Below, piece after piece: positions 29,984 through 38,971 of a DNA stretch of 44,978 nucleotides (the stretch's first letter is position 1; every line of letters begins with the position of its first letter). Location of the stretch: NCBI GenBank assembly GCA_902800625.1, contig CADCFG010000015.1:62302-107279 (forward strand), written 5' to 3'. The position numbers were made by a program, and so were the translations under genes. The notes beneath the pieces were generated by a model, which did no database searches, was not told where the DNA came from, and was given only the letters and a program-made list of their open reading frames with translations. Source of the DNA: an uncultured Eubacteriales bacterium. Lineage in GTDB: Bacteria; Bacillota; Clostridia; Christensenellales; Aristaeellaceae.

Positions 29984-31344
29984 TGAAGCCGTTTCTGCTG
30001 AGCGACGCCCTGCGCGCCATGGGCGGGCAGTACTTTGGCGACGAAGGCGCGCTGGGCCGGGCGATTACCCGCGTGACCAGCGACAGCCGCGATGCCGGGG
30101 ACGGCGCGCTGTTCGTGGCCTTCAAGGGAAGCCGCGTGGACGGCCACAGCTTCATGGCCGGGTGCGTGGAAAAGGGCACCGTCGCCTGCGTCAGCGAGCG
30201 GGAGCCCGCCGAAAACGAGCGGCCCGCCATCATGGTGGACTCGTCCCTTCGCGCCGTTGGCGCGCTGGCGGCCTGGCACCGCTCGCGCTTCCATATTCCC
30301 GTGATCGGCATCACCGGCAGCGTGGGCAAGACCACCACCAAGGAGATGGTGGCCGCGGTGCTGGGCGAAAGGTTCAACACCCACAAGACCCAGAAGAACT
30401 TCAACAACGAGCTGGGCGTGCCCCGCACGCTGCTGGGCCTGGACGACGGCCATGAGGCGGCCGTGGTGGAGATGGGCATTTCCGACTTCGGCGAGATGCG
30501 CCGGCTGACGAACATGGTCCGGCCCACCATCGCGGTGTTCAGCGTCATCGGCGACGCCCACCTGGAGTTCCTGGGCGACCGGCCGGGCGTGCTGCGCGCC
30601 AAGGGCGAGATCTTCGAGGGCATGGACGAAACCGGCCTGGCCGTGCTGAACGGCGACGATCCGCTGCTGGCGGCGTGCCGGCCCGACATGCGCCGGGTGC
30701 TGTACGGGCAGGGGGATAACTGCGATGTGCGGGCGGAGAACGTCAGGAACCTGGGCGAGGACGGCATCGCGCTGACCATCCGCCATAAGGGCGGCGCGTT
30801 CGGGGCGTGCATCCCCGCCTTTGGAAGCCACATGATCTATGCGGCCCTGGCTGCCGCCGCCGTGGGCCTGGAATTGGGCCTGACGGACGACGAGATCGCC
30901 CGGGGCATCGCGAACTACCACACCGTGGGCGACCGGGCACGGGTGCTGCATGCCAACGGGATCACCGTCGTCAGCGACTGCTACAACGCCAATCCCAATT
31001 CCTGCCGCGCCGCGCTGGATTCCCTGGCTTCGCTGGGCGGGCGAAGGGTGTGCGTGCTGGGCGACATGCTGGAACTGGGCGAACAGACCGCCGCGCTGCA
31101 CAGCGCCGTGGGGGAGTACGCCGCGGGGCTTGGCATCGAGAAGATCGTCGCCTGCGGCCCGCTGGCCGGGCATATCGCAGAGGGCGCAAAGGCCGCCGGG
31201 GGCGACGCCGTTCACTTCCCTGACAAGGCCGCGCTGATGGCTGTGTTGGACGAAATCGTCCGGCCCGGCGACAGCGTGCTGGTCAAGGCCAGCCACAGCA
31301 TGGCGTTTGAGGAGATCGTGGAAGCGCTGATGAAAACGGAATAG
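29983..31344 (+). CDS. murF: UDP-MurNAc-tripeptide--D-alanyl-D-alanine ligase
   Basis: MurF adds the D-Ala-D-Ala made by the upstream ddl product to the UDP-MurNAc-tripeptide in the cytoplasm. The 453-residue protein has the Mur-ligase P-loop GITGSVGKTTTKEM (109-122), KTQKNFNNELGVPRTLL, the VVEMGISDFGEM block and SDCYNANPNS near 327. Length is normal. It overlaps ddl by one base and ends at a strong terminator, so ddl-murF is a two-gene operon outside the usual mur cluster. Confidence 0.96.
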   Translation: MKPFLLSDALRAMGGQYFGDEGALGRAITRVTSDSRDAGDGALFVAFKGSRVDGHSFMAGCVEKGTVACVSEREPAENERPAIMVDSSLRAVGALAAWHRSRFHIPVIGITGSVGKTTTKEMVAAVLGERFNTHKTQKNFNNELGVPRTLLGLDDGHEAAVVEMGISDFGEMRRLTNMVRPTIAVFSVIGDAHLEFLGDRPGVLRAKGEIFEGMDETGLAVLNGDDPLLAACRPDMRRVLYGQGDNCDVRAENVRNLGEDGIALTIRHKGGAFGACIPAFGSHMIYAALAAAAVGLELGLTDDEIARGIANYHTVGDRARVLHANGITVVSDCYNANPNSCRAALDSLASLGGRRVCVLGDMLELGEQTAALHSAVGEYAAGLGIEKIVACGPLAGHIAEGAKAAGGDAVHFPDKAALMAVLDEIVRPGDSVLVKASHSMAFEEIVEALMKTE

Positions 31345-31353
31345 ATGAATAAT

Positions 31354-31384
31354 AGCCTCCCCATTGCGATGGGGAGGCTTTTCT
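31354..31384. terminator. intrinsic terminator after murF
   Basis: AGCCTCCCCA (31354-31363) pairs perfectly with TGGGGAGGCT (31370-31379), followed by TTTCT. It lies between converging genes and may also serve the minus-strand gene ending at 31392. Confidence 0.85.
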
Positions 31385-31391
31385 CATGGCT

Positions 31392-32645
31392 TCAGCACTC
31401 TGCTCCCTGCACCCGGCCGACGCTGGTGTTGTCCGCCCTGCGGTTCCGCAGCGCGGGCACAGGGTTCGGTGCGGTCTCGAAGCGATAGTCCTCGCCGTCC
31501 CGGGCGATTACCTTTTCGATGATGGCGTGGCTCTCCACGCCTGCCACGTCCCGGTTCACGATGCCCTGGTATTTGAAGAAGTCGGCACCTGGGCCCAGGT
31601 CGTTCACGTTCGTCCAGTCCTCCCGCAGCGCGGTGTTGCACACGGTGCAGCCCAGGACATTTCGCACGTATTCGATGTTCCCGGTCAGCCGCAGCGGCTC
31701 GGGGAAGGTGCCGTCGGGGATGACCTGGGCGGCCTCCCTGCCATCGTAGGTCTCCAGCAGCTCCGCCGCCGCGTGCAGGTGGCCCACCTCCTGCTCAAAC
31801 AGCATCGCCCAGACGTCCCGGATGCGCGGGTCGGTCTCCGTCTCCATGGCGCTCCAGTAGAGGTAGCATTCGGTATACTGGTGGTTGAGGAGCCCCTCCA
31901 GCCAGGTTTGCTCCGTGTCCATCAGGCTGCCGTACTGGGTGACGTGCTGCTCCTCCACCATGCCAATCTCCCGGTACAGCTTCTGGCCCCAGGCGGTGGG
32001 GTAGAACGCGGCCACGTTCATATAGTAGTTCATCGTCTGCTGCTCGGCGGCGGTGATGATGCCGGTGCACAGCCGCGTCATGGGCGAGGCTGTGGCGTTC
32101 TGGATGTGGAACTTCACGGAATCGAACGGGTGGCGGTGGTGGGCGATGGTGGGCCGCCCGGGCATGATCTCGGTGTAGCGCCCCACCAGTGTCTCCGCGT
32201 GCTGGCGGTCGTCGAACTCCATCAGGTCTGCGTAGCGGTACAGGTGGTCAAAGTCCTCCAGCAGCGCAAAGTCCAGCGCCTGCTTCACATAGGGGTTGTC
32301 CTCCCGCTTGGCAAGGCCCGCCGTCAGGTCCACCGCCAGCTGCTCGTAGCCGATGGTGTGCTCCAATATCGTCTCGTCCGCTGGCTTCAGCGCGCCGATC
32401 AGCTTCTGCTGCTGCTGTTCAAGTCGGCGCATCAGGGCGATCTGCCGCCGCAGCTCGTTGTCGCCCGCGTGGCGGGAAAACTGGTGGCTGTACCACACCT
32501 GCTCAAACTCCGTGCCATTCATCAGGATCACCCGGCAGCGGGTGTAGGGGTCCACCGTCCGCTTGTCGTAGGGAACGGGCGTCATCTGCCCCCAGTCCAT
32601 GATCAGACTCTCCAGCGGCCTGGTCGCCAACTCAAATGGATTCAT
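31392..32645 (-). CDS. ferritin-like (diiron-type) protein, unknown function
   Basis: This 417-residue protein is rich in long helices carrying Glu and His in the spacing of ferritin-like carboxylate diiron proteins: LLEDFDHLYRYADLMEFDD, MVEEQHVTQYGSL and LFEQEVGHLHAAAELLE. It also has a single CTVC pair near residue 350. There is no signal peptide or membrane helix. AAAGGAG precedes the ATG at 32645. It may bind two metal ions and act in oxygen or peroxide handling, but I do not recognise a characterised family. It is monocistronic. Confidence 0.6.
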   Translation of the reverse strand: MNPFELATRPLESLIMDWGQMTPVPYDKRTVDPYTRCRVILMNGTEFEQVWYSHQFSRHAGDNELRRQIALMRRLEQQQQKLIGALKPADETILEHTIGYEQLAVDLTAGLAKREDNPYVKQALDFALLEDFDHLYRYADLMEFDDRQHAETLVGRYTEIMPGRPTIAHHRHPFDSVKFHIQNATASPMTRLCTGIITAAEQQTMNYYMNVAAFYPTAWGQKLYREIGMVEEQHVTQYGSLMDTEQTWLEGLLNHQYTECYLYWSAMETETDPRIRDVWAMLFEQEVGHLHAAAELLETYDGREAAQVIPDGTFPEPLRLTGNIEYVRNVLGCTVCNTALREDWTNVNDLGPGADFFKYQGIVNRDVAGVESHAIIEKVIARDGEDYRFETAPNPVPALRNRRADNTSVGRVQGAEC

Positions 32646-32703
32646 GTTCCACGCTCCTTTTCGCATTTTTGGGAGTAGTATATGCGGAAATGGGCGAAAT
32701 TAT

Positions 32704-32737
32704 AATGTGAAATGAGAACCGTCCCTATTTCACATTA
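32704..32737. repeat. REP-like palindromic element
   Basis: AATGTGAAAT (32704-32713) and ATTTCACATT (32728-32737) are perfect inverted repeats around GAGAACCGTCCCT. I recall elements with a GAGAACCGTCCC core flanked by short inverted arms as scattered REP-type repeats in many bacterial genomes, some linked to RAYT transposases. No such transposase gene is in this window. It lies just upstream of the ftsH promoter. Confidence 0.65.
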
Positions 32738-32749
32738 TTTTGACTTTCC

Positions 32750-32779
32750 TTGACATTCAGTTGACACAGGGTTTACAAT
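32750..32779 (+). promoter_or_regulatory. sigma-A promoter of ftsH
   Basis: -35 TTGACA (32750-32755), 18-base spacer, -10 TACAAT (32774-32779), about 44 bases before the ATG. Confidence 0.7.
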
Positions 32780-32822
32780 TGAGTGGTAGACTATTCCTGT
32801 GACCAGGAAGGAAGGTGCGCAA

Positions 32823-34670
32823 ATGAACGAAGTGAAGAAGCCGAGACAGCCGATGGTCTTCTATTATGTGCTGGCCATCGCTGCGATTATACTGTTCAAC
32901 AGCCTCGTCGCGCCGCTGCTGTTTTCGCCGCGGGTGACGGAGGTGAGCTACGACGAGTTCATGACCATGACCGAGGACAAGAAGATCGCCGAGGTGATGA
33001 TCGAGGACAACCAGATCATGTTTGCCGACGCCGAGGGCAATCTGTACAAGACGGGCCTGATGGACGACCCGCAGCTGACCCAGCGGCTGTATGAGAGCGG
33101 CGCGAAATTCGCCAGCCAGATCGTGGAGCAGATGTCGCCCATCCTGTCTTTCCTGATCTCCTGGGCGCTGCCGCTGGTGCTGATGATCGGCCTGGGCCAG
33201 TATTTCAGCAAGAAGCTGGTGGAGAAGGCCGGCGGCGGCGCGGGCAGTATGATGTTCGGCATGGGCAAGAGCAACGCCAAGGTGTACGTAAAGTCCACCA
33301 GCGGCATCAAGTTCGACGACGTGGCCGGCGAGGACGAGGCCAAGGAGATCCTCTCGGAGATCGTGGACTTCCTGCACAACCCCAAGAAGTATGAGGAGAT
33401 CGGCGCGAAGATGCCCAAGGGCGCGCTGCTGGTGGGCCCTCCCGGCACGGGCAAGACGCTGCTGGCCAAGGCGGTGGCAGGCGAGGCCAACGTGCCCTTC
33501 TTCTCCATCTCCGGCTCGGAATTCGTGGAGATGTTCGTGGGCATGGGTGCGGCCAAGGTGCGCGACCTGTTCAAGCAGGCCAATGAGAAGGCCCCCTGCA
33601 TCGTGTTCATCGACGAGGTGGACGCCATCGGCGGCAAGCGCGACGGGCGCATCGGCGGCAACGACGAGCGGGAGCAGACCCTGAACCAGCTGCTGACCGA
33701 GATGGACGGCTTCGACGGCTCCAAGGGCGTGGTGATCCTGGCGGCCACCAACCGACCCGAATCTCTGGACCCGGCGCTTCTGCGCCCCGGCCGGTTCGAC
33801 AGGCGCGTGCCGGTGGAGCTGCCCGACCTGCAGGGCCGTGAGGCGATCCTGAAGGTGCACGCCAAGAAGGTGCAGCTGCAGAAGAACATCGACTTTGCCG
33901 CCGTGGCCCGGGCGGCCTCCGGCGCTTCCGGTGCGGAGCTTGCCAACATCGTGAACGAGGCGGCGCTGCGGGCCGTGCGCGACGGGCGGAGGCTGGTGAC
34001 CCAGGCCGACCTGGAGGAGAGCGTGGAGGTCATCATCGCGGGCTACCAGAAGAAGAACCGGGTGATGAGCGACAAGGAGAAGATGGTGGTGGCCTATCAC
34101 GAGATCGGCCACGCGCTGGTAGCGGCGAAGCAGTCGGAGTCCGCGCCGGTGCACAAGATCACCATCATTCCGCGCACCAACGGCGCGCTGGGCTACACCA
34201 TGCAGGTGGAGGAGAACGAACACTTCCTGCTCACCAAGGAGGAGCTGGAGAACAAGATCGCCACGTTCACCGGTGGACGGGCCGCCGAGGCGCTGATCTT
34301 CCATCAGATCACCACCGGGGCCTCCAACGACATCGAGCAGGCCACCCGCCTGGCCCGGGCGATGATCACCCGCTACGGAATGAGCGACGAGTTCGGCATG
34401 GTGGCCATGGAGCAGCTGACCAACCAGTACCTGGGCGGCGATACCACGCTGGCCTGCTCCGCCGAGACGGCCAACCACATCGACGTGGTGGTGCGCAACC
34501 TGATCTCCGCGCAGTACGACAAGGCATACAAGATACTTGAGGATAACGTCCAGCAGCTGCACGCCCTGGCCAAGTACCTCTACGAGCACGAGACCATCAC
34601 CGGCGAGGAGTTCATGGACATCCTGCACAAGACCACCCCGCAGATCGCCGCGGCGACGGCGGTGGAGTGA
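32823..34670 (+). CDS. ftsH: ATP-dependent zinc metalloprotease FtsH
   Basis: This 615-residue membrane-bound AAA+ protease degrades membrane and regulatory proteins. It has an N-terminal membrane helix (about 12-32), a short extracytoplasmic domain and a second helix (about 105-128). The AAA domain has GPPGTGKT (205-212), [11 protein letters not shown] and the second region of homology [18 protein letters not shown]. The zinc protease domain has HEIGH (426-430). AAGGAAGG precedes the ATG at 32823. Length and motifs are normal. It has its own promoter and terminator. Confidence 0.97.
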   Translation: MNEVKKPRQPMVFYYVLAIAAIILFNSLVAPLLFSPRVTEVSYDEFMTMTEDKKIAEVMIEDNQIMFADAEGNLYKTGLMDDPQLTQRLYESGAKFASQIVEQMSPILSFLISWALPLVLMIGLGQYFSKKLVEKAGGGAGSMMFGMGKSNAKVYVKSTSGIKFDDVAGEDEAKEILSEIVDFLHNPKKYEEIGAKMPKGALLVGPPGTGKTLLAKAVAGEANVPFFSISGSEFVEMFVGMGAAKVRDLFKQANEKAPCIVFIDEVDAIGGKRDGRIGGNDEREQTLNQLLTEMDGFDGSKGVVILAATNRPESLDPALLRPGRFDRRVPVELPDLQGREAILKVHAKKVQLQKNIDFAAVARAASGASGAELANIVNEAALRAVRDGRRLVTQADLEESVEVIIAGYQKKNRVMSDKEKMVVAYHEIGHALVAAKQSESAPVHKITIIPRTNGALGYTMQVEENEHFLLTKEELENKIATFTGGRAAEALIFHQITTGASNDIEQATRLARAMITRYGMSDEFGMVAMEQLTNQYLGGDTTLACSAETANHIDVVVRNLISAQYDKAYKILEDNVQQLHALAKYLYEHETITGEEFMDILHKTTPQIAAATAVE

Positions 34671-34686
34671 TGGCGCCCGCCTGAGG

Positions 34687-34722
34687 CCCTCCCCTTCAGG
34701 GGAGGGTGCCCCGCAGGGGCGG
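34687..34722. repeat. tandem hairpins after ftsH
   Basis: CCCTCCCC (34687-34694) / GGGGAGGG (34699-34706) is followed at once by GCCCCGCAGGGGC (34708-34720). A third G/C hairpin piece lies near 34741-34760. This is the same CTCCC...GGGAG family of intergenic hairpins as seen near 13046 and 22595. Confidence 0.5.
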
Positions 34723-34789
34723 GAGAGGTCGTTTTCCCTGCCTCCCATTGTGGGGAGCGGGAAAGCCATCCGCCATACCCGCCAACCAC

Positions 34790-34826
34790 AGCCAAGGAAC
34801 GCCAACGGCGTGCCTTGGCTTTTTTG
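34790..34826 (+). terminator. intrinsic terminator of ftsH
   Basis: AGCCAAGGAACGCC (34790-34803) pairs with GGCGTGCCTTGGCT (34807-34820) with one mismatch, followed by TTTTTGCGG. Confidence 0.88.
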
Positions 34827-34898
34827 CGGTTCGGTGGTAAAATGGAAGCATAGAGCGGCTTCCTTTGCCTGGCTTTACATGCCTTGCCGCGCAGGGGC

Positions 34899-34939
34899 GT
34901 CATCCTGAGCGGAGGCGCAGCCGGAGTCGAAGGATCCTT
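34899..34939. repeat. CATCCTGAGC...GTCGAAGGATC intergenic repeat
   Basis: GTCATCCTGAGC (from 34899), a G/C-rich middle and GTCGAAGGATC (34926-34936) match a short repeat that I recall from intergenic regions of many unrelated bacteria. Here it lies in the untranslated leader of nagA. Confidence 0.6.
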
Positions 34940-34976
34940 TCCCCGATACAATCCCACTGTGATGGAGGCGATCAAC

Positions 34977-36113
34977 ATGAAGTACATCATCAACGGCACC
35001 CTCCTGCTCCCGGACGGCGAAATCACCGGCGCGGCTCTGGCCGTGGACGGCGGCAGGATCGCGGGCATCGCGAAAGAAGTGCCCGCCAACGCGGAGGTGA
35101 TCGACGCCGCGGGCGGCTATGTGTCCCCGGGACTTGTCGACGTGCACTGCCACGGCTTTATGGGCTGGGACGCCTCAAACGGCAGCCTGGACGAGCTGCG
35201 GGAGATGTCCCGCCAGGCGGCGAGGTGGGGGACCACCTCCTGGCTGCCCACCACCATGACGCTGGACTGGCCGGTGCTGGAGAAGTGCTTTGCCGCCATC
35301 CGCGCCGCCCGGGACGAGAGCCTGACGGACGCCTGGCGCGGCGCGCAGGTGCTGGGCTGCCACGCCGAGGGCCCGTTCATCAACATGAAGAAAAAGGGCG
35401 CCCAGGCGGGCAGCAGCATCCAGGCGCCGGACATCGAAAAGCTGCGCCCCTGGGCGGACGTGGTGAAGCTGATGACCGTCGCGCCGGAGGTGGACGGGGC
35501 GCTGGACTTCATCCGCGCGGCCAGGGCACTGGGAGTGGTGATCTCCATGGGCCACACCGCCGCCACGGCCGAAGAGGCCCTCGCGGGCGTGGACGCGGGC
35601 GTGACCCACGCCACCCACACCTTCAACGCCATGACGCCCTTGACCCACCGGGAGCCCGGCGTGGCGGGGGCGGCGCTGGTGGACGGGCGGGTGTACTGCG
35701 AGCTGATCGCCGACACCTTCCACGTCTCGCCGCTTCTGTTCAGGCTGATGGCGAAGCAGAAGGGGGACCACCTGGTGCTGATCACCGACTCCATCCAGGA
35801 GGCCCACCTGCCCGACGGCCCTCACGACCGCGACGGGCAGACCATCGTCGTCAACGGCATCCGGCTGCGCTTCCCCAACGGCACCATCGCCGGCAGCGCC
35901 CTGACCATGGACCGGGCCGTGCGCAACTTCAGAGAGCACACAGGCCTGCCGCTTTACGAGGTGGTGAACATGGCCTCGCTGTATCCGGCGCGCTCCATCG
36001 GCGCGGACGCCCGCAAGGGCTCGCTGGAACCGGGCAAGGACGCGGACTTCCTCATCACCGACGCCGATTTCAACGTGCGCGCCGCGTTTGTGAGGGGGCA
36101 GCGATTAGCCTGA
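34977..36113 (+). CDS. nagA: N-acetylglucosamine-6-phosphate deacetylase
   Basis: NagA removes acetate from GlcNAc-6-phosphate, feeding amino sugars into glycolysis or wall synthesis. The 378-residue amidohydrolase has DVHCHGFMGWD (His57, His59), GCHAEGPFIN, ISMGHTAAT, HTFNAMTPL and ITDS with the catalytic Asp. Length is normal. The ATG at 34977 has ATGGAGGCG upstream. nagB (glucosamine-6-phosphate deaminase) is not beside it. I found no clear promoter; transcription probably starts between the ftsH terminator and 34940. Confidence 0.93.
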   Translation: MKYIINGTLLLPDGEITGAALAVDGGRIAGIAKEVPANAEVIDAAGGYVSPGLVDVHCHGFMGWDASNGSLDELREMSRQAARWGTTSWLPTTMTLDWPVLEKCFAAIRAARDESLTDAWRGAQVLGCHAEGPFINMKKKGAQAGSSIQAPDIEKLRPWADVVKLMTVAPEVDGALDFIRAARALGVVISMGHTAATAEEALAGVDAGVTHATHTFNAMTPLTHREPGVAGAALVDGRVYCELIADTFHVSPLLFRLMAKQKGDHLVLITDSIQEAHLPDGPHDRDGQTIVVNGIRLRFPNGTIAGSALTMDRAVRNFREHTGLPLYEVVNMASLYPARSIGADARKGSLEPGKDADFLITDADFNVRAAFVRGQRLA

Positions 36114-36137
36114 TACAGATCGGACCATGCACAAAAC

Positions 36138-36163
36138 GCCGGGGCAGCGAATACTGCCCCGGC
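36138..36163 (+). terminator. hairpin after nagA
   Basis: GCCGGGGCAG (36138-36147) pairs perfectly with CTGCCCCGGC (36154-36163). Little T follows, so strength is uncertain. Confidence 0.6.
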
Positions 36164-36236
36164 CGATGTTGCCCGGAATCCAGTTGGAGGGAGGCCAATG
36201 TTTCCCCAGGCGTGCAAAGCCTTAACCTCTCCTTCA

Positions 36237-36265
36237 TTGACTGGACCAATGCGCCGTGCTATAAT
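36237..36265 (+). promoter_or_regulatory. sigma-A promoter of the glycine riboswitch-glyA unit
   Basis: -35 TTGACT (36237-36242), 17-base spacer, -10 TATAAT (36260-36265), preceded by GTGC. Confidence 0.85.
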
Positions 36266-36298
36266 GGTGCCACAGATGAATAGGCCGTTTGATGTTTG

Positions 36299-36547
36299 CA
36301 GGAGAGCGGACGGGCTGCCGTCCCGCCGAAGGAGAGACACTCTCAGGCGTTCCCCCGGGAATGAGGACTGCAAGCGGACGGCACTCTGGAGACGCCCGCA
36401 GAGCGCGGGGGCCGAAGGTGAAAGCGCGACAGGGGATCGCCCTGGCATGCGCGAATCTCTCAGGCAAAAGGACAGAGCGAGTTTCTTCGACCGGCACCAT
36501 ACCGGTGGAAGCGACGCCCTGCGACCGATGCCTGCATCGGTTGTTTT
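36299..36547 (+). promoter_or_regulatory. tandem glycine riboswitch controlling glyA
   Basis: The first aptamer (about 36299-36393) has GGAGAGCGG, CCGAAGGAGAGACACTCTC and CACTCTGGAGA. The second (about 36394-36480) has GCCGAAGGTGAAAG and AATCTCTCAGGCAAAAGGAC. These are the conserved blocks of the two-aptamer glycine riboswitch. An intrinsic terminator, CCGATG (36525-36530) / CATCGG (36535-36540) plus TTGTTTT, follows before the glyA ribosome binding site. Glycine binding should prevent termination (an ON switch, as in known cases), though the direction of control is inferred. Confidence 0.93.
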
Positions 36548-36579
36548 CATGCAACGACAGAAAATGGAGGGCAACAGCA

Positions 36580-37827
36580 ATGGTACAGGAGAGCATGGAG
36601 TTTATTCGCAGTTATGACCCGGAGATCGGCAGCATCATGCTGAAGGAGCTGGAGCGCCAGCGCCACAACCTGGAGCTGATCGCGTCGGAGAACATCGTGA
36701 CCGAGCCGGTGATGGCGGCGATGGGTTCGGTGTTGACCAACAAGTATGCCGAGGGCTATCCGGGGCACCGCTACTACGGCGGCTGCGAGTACGTGGACGA
36801 GGTGGAGAACGTGTGCATCGAGCGCGCCAAGAAGCTGTTCGGCGTTCAGTATGCCAACGTGCAGCCCCACAGCGGCTCCCAGGCCAACGCGGCCGTGTAC
36901 CTGGCGCTGTGCCAGCCCGGCGACACCGTGATGGGCATGGACCTGAGCGCCGGCGGCCACCTGACCCACGGATCCAAGGTCAGCTTCTCCGGCAAGCTGT
37001 ACAACAGCGTGTCCTACGGCTGCGACCCGGAGACGGGCCTGATCGACTACGACCAGGTGCGTGCCCTGGCCCTTGAGCACCGCCCGAAGATGATCATCGC
37101 CGGCGCGTCCGCCTATCCCCGCATCATCGACTTTGAAAAGTTCGGCCAGATCGCCAAGGAAGTAGGCGCCTACTTCATGGTGGACATCGCCCACATCGCA
37201 GGCCTGGTGGCCGCGGGCGAGCATCCCAGCCCGATCCCGTATGCCGACGTGGTCACCACCACCAACCACAAGACCCTGCGCGGCCCCCGCGGCGGCATGA
37301 TCCTGACCAACGACGCGGATATCGCCAAGAAGATCAACAGCGCCATCTTCCCCGGCACCCAGGGCGGCCCGCTGATGCACGTGATCGCGGCCAAGGCCGT
37401 GGTGCTGGGCGAGGCGCTGAAGCCGGAGTTCAAGCAGTACCAGCGCCAGATCGTGGCCAACGCCGCCGCCATGGCGGACGCGCTGCTGGAGCGCGGCGTG
37501 AAGCTGGTCTCCGGCGGCACCGACAACCACCTGATGCTGATCGACCTGAAGCAGGCCGACATCAGCGGCCGGGAGCTGGAGGAGCGCCTGGACCAGGTGC
37601 ACATCACCGTGAACAAGAACAAGATCCCCGGCGACCCCCGCTCCGCCAAGGAGACCTCCGGCATCCGCGTGGGCACCCCTGCCATCACGGCCCGCGGCTT
37701 CAAGGAAGCCGAGGCCCGGGAGGTGGGCGAGCTGCTGGCCATGGCCGCCCAGGACTTCGACGCGAAGAAGGGCGAGATCCTGGAGCGCGTGGACGCCCTG
37801 TGCACCCGGTTCCCGATCTACGAATAA
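36580..37827 (+). CDS. glyA: serine hydroxymethyltransferase
   Basis: GlyA interconverts serine and glycine with tetrahydrofolate as one-carbon carrier. The 415-residue PLP enzyme has [57 protein letters not shown] and [14 protein letters not shown], with Lys231 as the PLP Schiff-base residue. GGAGGG precedes the ATG. It is preceded by a tandem glycine riboswitch and ends at a terminator, so it is a single-gene unit that responds to glycine. Confidence 0.97.
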   Translation: MVQESMEFIRSYDPEIGSIMLKELERQRHNLELIASENIVTEPVMAAMGSVLTNKYAEGYPGHRYYGGCEYVDEVENVCIERAKKLFGVQYANVQPHSGSQANAAVYLALCQPGDTVMGMDLSAGGHLTHGSKVSFSGKLYNSVSYGCDPETGLIDYDQVRALALEHRPKMIIAGASAYPRIIDFEKFGQIAKEVGAYFMVDIAHIAGLVAAGEHPSPIPYADVVTTTNHKTLRGPRGGMILTNDADIAKKINSAIFPGTQGGPLMHVIAAKAVVLGEALKPEFKQYQRQIVANAAAMADALLERGVKLVSGGTDNHLMLIDLKQADISGRELEERLDQVHITVNKNKIPGDPRSAKETSGIRVGTPAITARGFKEAEAREVGELLAMAAQDFDAKKGEILERVDALCTRFPIYE

Positions 37828-37833
37828 TTATTC

Positions 37834-37866
37834 AAAAACCATGCCGGCACTGCCGACATGGTTTTT
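37834..37866 (+). terminator. intrinsic terminator of glyA
   Basis: AAAAACCATG (37834-37843) pairs with CATGGTTTTT (37857-37866); the T run is part of the stem. An inner CCGGC / GCCGA pairing is partial. Confidence 0.8.
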
Positions 37867-37888
37867 CGCAATATGCGCGAGGCATAAA

Positions 37889-37926
37889 AGGCCCATCCCC
37901 TGCCGAATCGGCGGGGGATGGGCCTT
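37889..37926 (-). terminator. terminator of the 37931-40138 minus-strand genes
   Basis: AGGCCCATCCCC (37889-37900) and GGGGATGGGCCT (37914-37925) pair, with an inner TGCCG / CGGCG extension. On the minus strand CCTTTTATG follows. Confidence 0.75.
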
Positions 37927-37930
37927 TGCG

Positions 37931-38356
37931 TCAGGATTGTTTTTCCTCGAACAGGTATGGCCTGTCGTGGTAGTAGCGGTAGAGCGTGATGCCCCACAGC
38001 GCCACGATCCCGGCGGGGACAATCCGCTTTCCAAGGCTGTCCGCGCCAAAGGAATCCAGCAACAGGTCGATGGCCGCCAGGATGATCGCCGCTGCGAGGC
38101 ACACGCCCAGCAGCTCCTTCGGTGCCTGGGGCCGGAAGGCGGCCAGGTCGAACCGGGTCTTGACGGTGAACGCGCCCACCAGCATCAGCCCCACCGCCAG
38201 CGCGATGACGGGCCAAGCGGGGTCGACGCCGTTCTCGTCCACGAAGTGGATGTCAAGGACGCCCTGGACCACCGCCACCAGCGCATAGGCCCACAGGAAA
38301 AAGAAGATCAGCGCCTTGTGAAACCATGGATGGAACGCGGGCTTCTGTTCGCTCAT
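37931..38356 (-). CDS. four-helix membrane protein, unknown function
   Basis: This 141-residue protein has about four membrane helices (roughly 17-36, 47-64, 81-100 and 112-126) and a short charged C-terminus. No catalytic motif is visible. The ATG at 38356 is chosen because GGGAGAG lies 8 bases upstream; it is 6 bases past the stop of the exported protein gene, so the two are cotranscribed. I do not recognise a family. Confidence 0.6.
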   Translation of the reverse strand: MSEQKPAFHPWFHKALIFFFLWAYALVAVVQGVLDIHFVDENGVDPAWPVIALAVGLMLVGAFTVKTRFDLAAFRPQAPKELLGVCLAAAIILAAIDLLLDSFGADSLGKRIVPAGIVALWGITLYRYYHDRPYLFEEKQS

Positions 38357-38361
38357 GCGGG

Positions 38362-38934
38362 TCACTCTCCCTGCTCGATCAGCATCGACGCCACCAGCTC
38401 GGCCTCGGCGTCCAGTCTGGCCTGGTAGTCCTCCGCCGCCGGGTCGAGAATCTCAGCGCCGCCGTAGTTCATGTGGGTCATGTCCGCCGTCCAGCTGCAC
38501 AGGAAGGCGGCCTCGCCCAGCATGTTGTCGTACTCGATGGTGTAATAACCCGCGCTGCCGCTGGCCGGGTTGTAGGCCATGTAAATACGGAAGCACTGGG
38601 GGCTCACTTCCGGCGCGGGCATGCCGATCTGCAGCACCGTCATGCCGTCCGGCTCGTACCAGTTCAGGGTGAAATCCCCCTCCTGATAAGGGTATTCCAC
38701 GCCGTTTTCGTCGGCCAGCGAGGCCCACAGGGCATAGATGCCGTTCTCCTTCAGCACGTCCAGCATCACCTGGGGATCCTCGTGGAAATAGCGGGGCATG
38801 ACGTTGTGCTCGAAAAAGTAGCGCATGCGCTCCAGCGTGACGCCGGATGCCTCCTCCTCCGGGGCAGCCTCGGCCAGCGCGGGCAGGGTCGCCAGCAGTA
38901 TGAGCGCCAGCAGCATCGCGATCAGTCTCTTCAT
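38362..38934 (-). CDS. exported protein, unknown function
   Basis: This 190-residue protein has a signal peptide (residues 1-22, ending LPALAEA) and no lipobox Cys. The mature part is acidic, with YFFEHNVMPRYFHEDP, FTLNWYEPDGMTVLQIG and FRIYMAYNPASG, suggesting a mixed alpha/beta domain. AAGGAGAA precedes the ATG. It lies 37 bases downstream of the peptidoglycan-binding protein gene. I recognise no family; an extracytoplasmic role is clear from the signal peptide only. Confidence 0.6.
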   Translation of the reverse strand: MKRLIAMLLALILLATLPALAEAAPEEEASGVTLERMRYFFEHNVMPRYFHEDPQVMLDVLKENGIYALWASLADENGVEYPYQEGDFTLNWYEPDGMTVLQIGMPAPEVSPQCFRIYMAYNPASGSAGYYTIEYDNMLGEAAFLCSWTADMTHMNYGGAEILDPAAEDYQARLDAEAELVASMLIEQGE

Positions 38935-38971
38935 GGTATTCTCCTTTCCATTGGCGAGTTTGGCGCCGGGG

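Noticed and set aside
29926..31296. A 456-codon open frame opposite murF
   Set aside because: His-, Ala- and Gly-rich shadow of murF codons with no start signal or family pattern.
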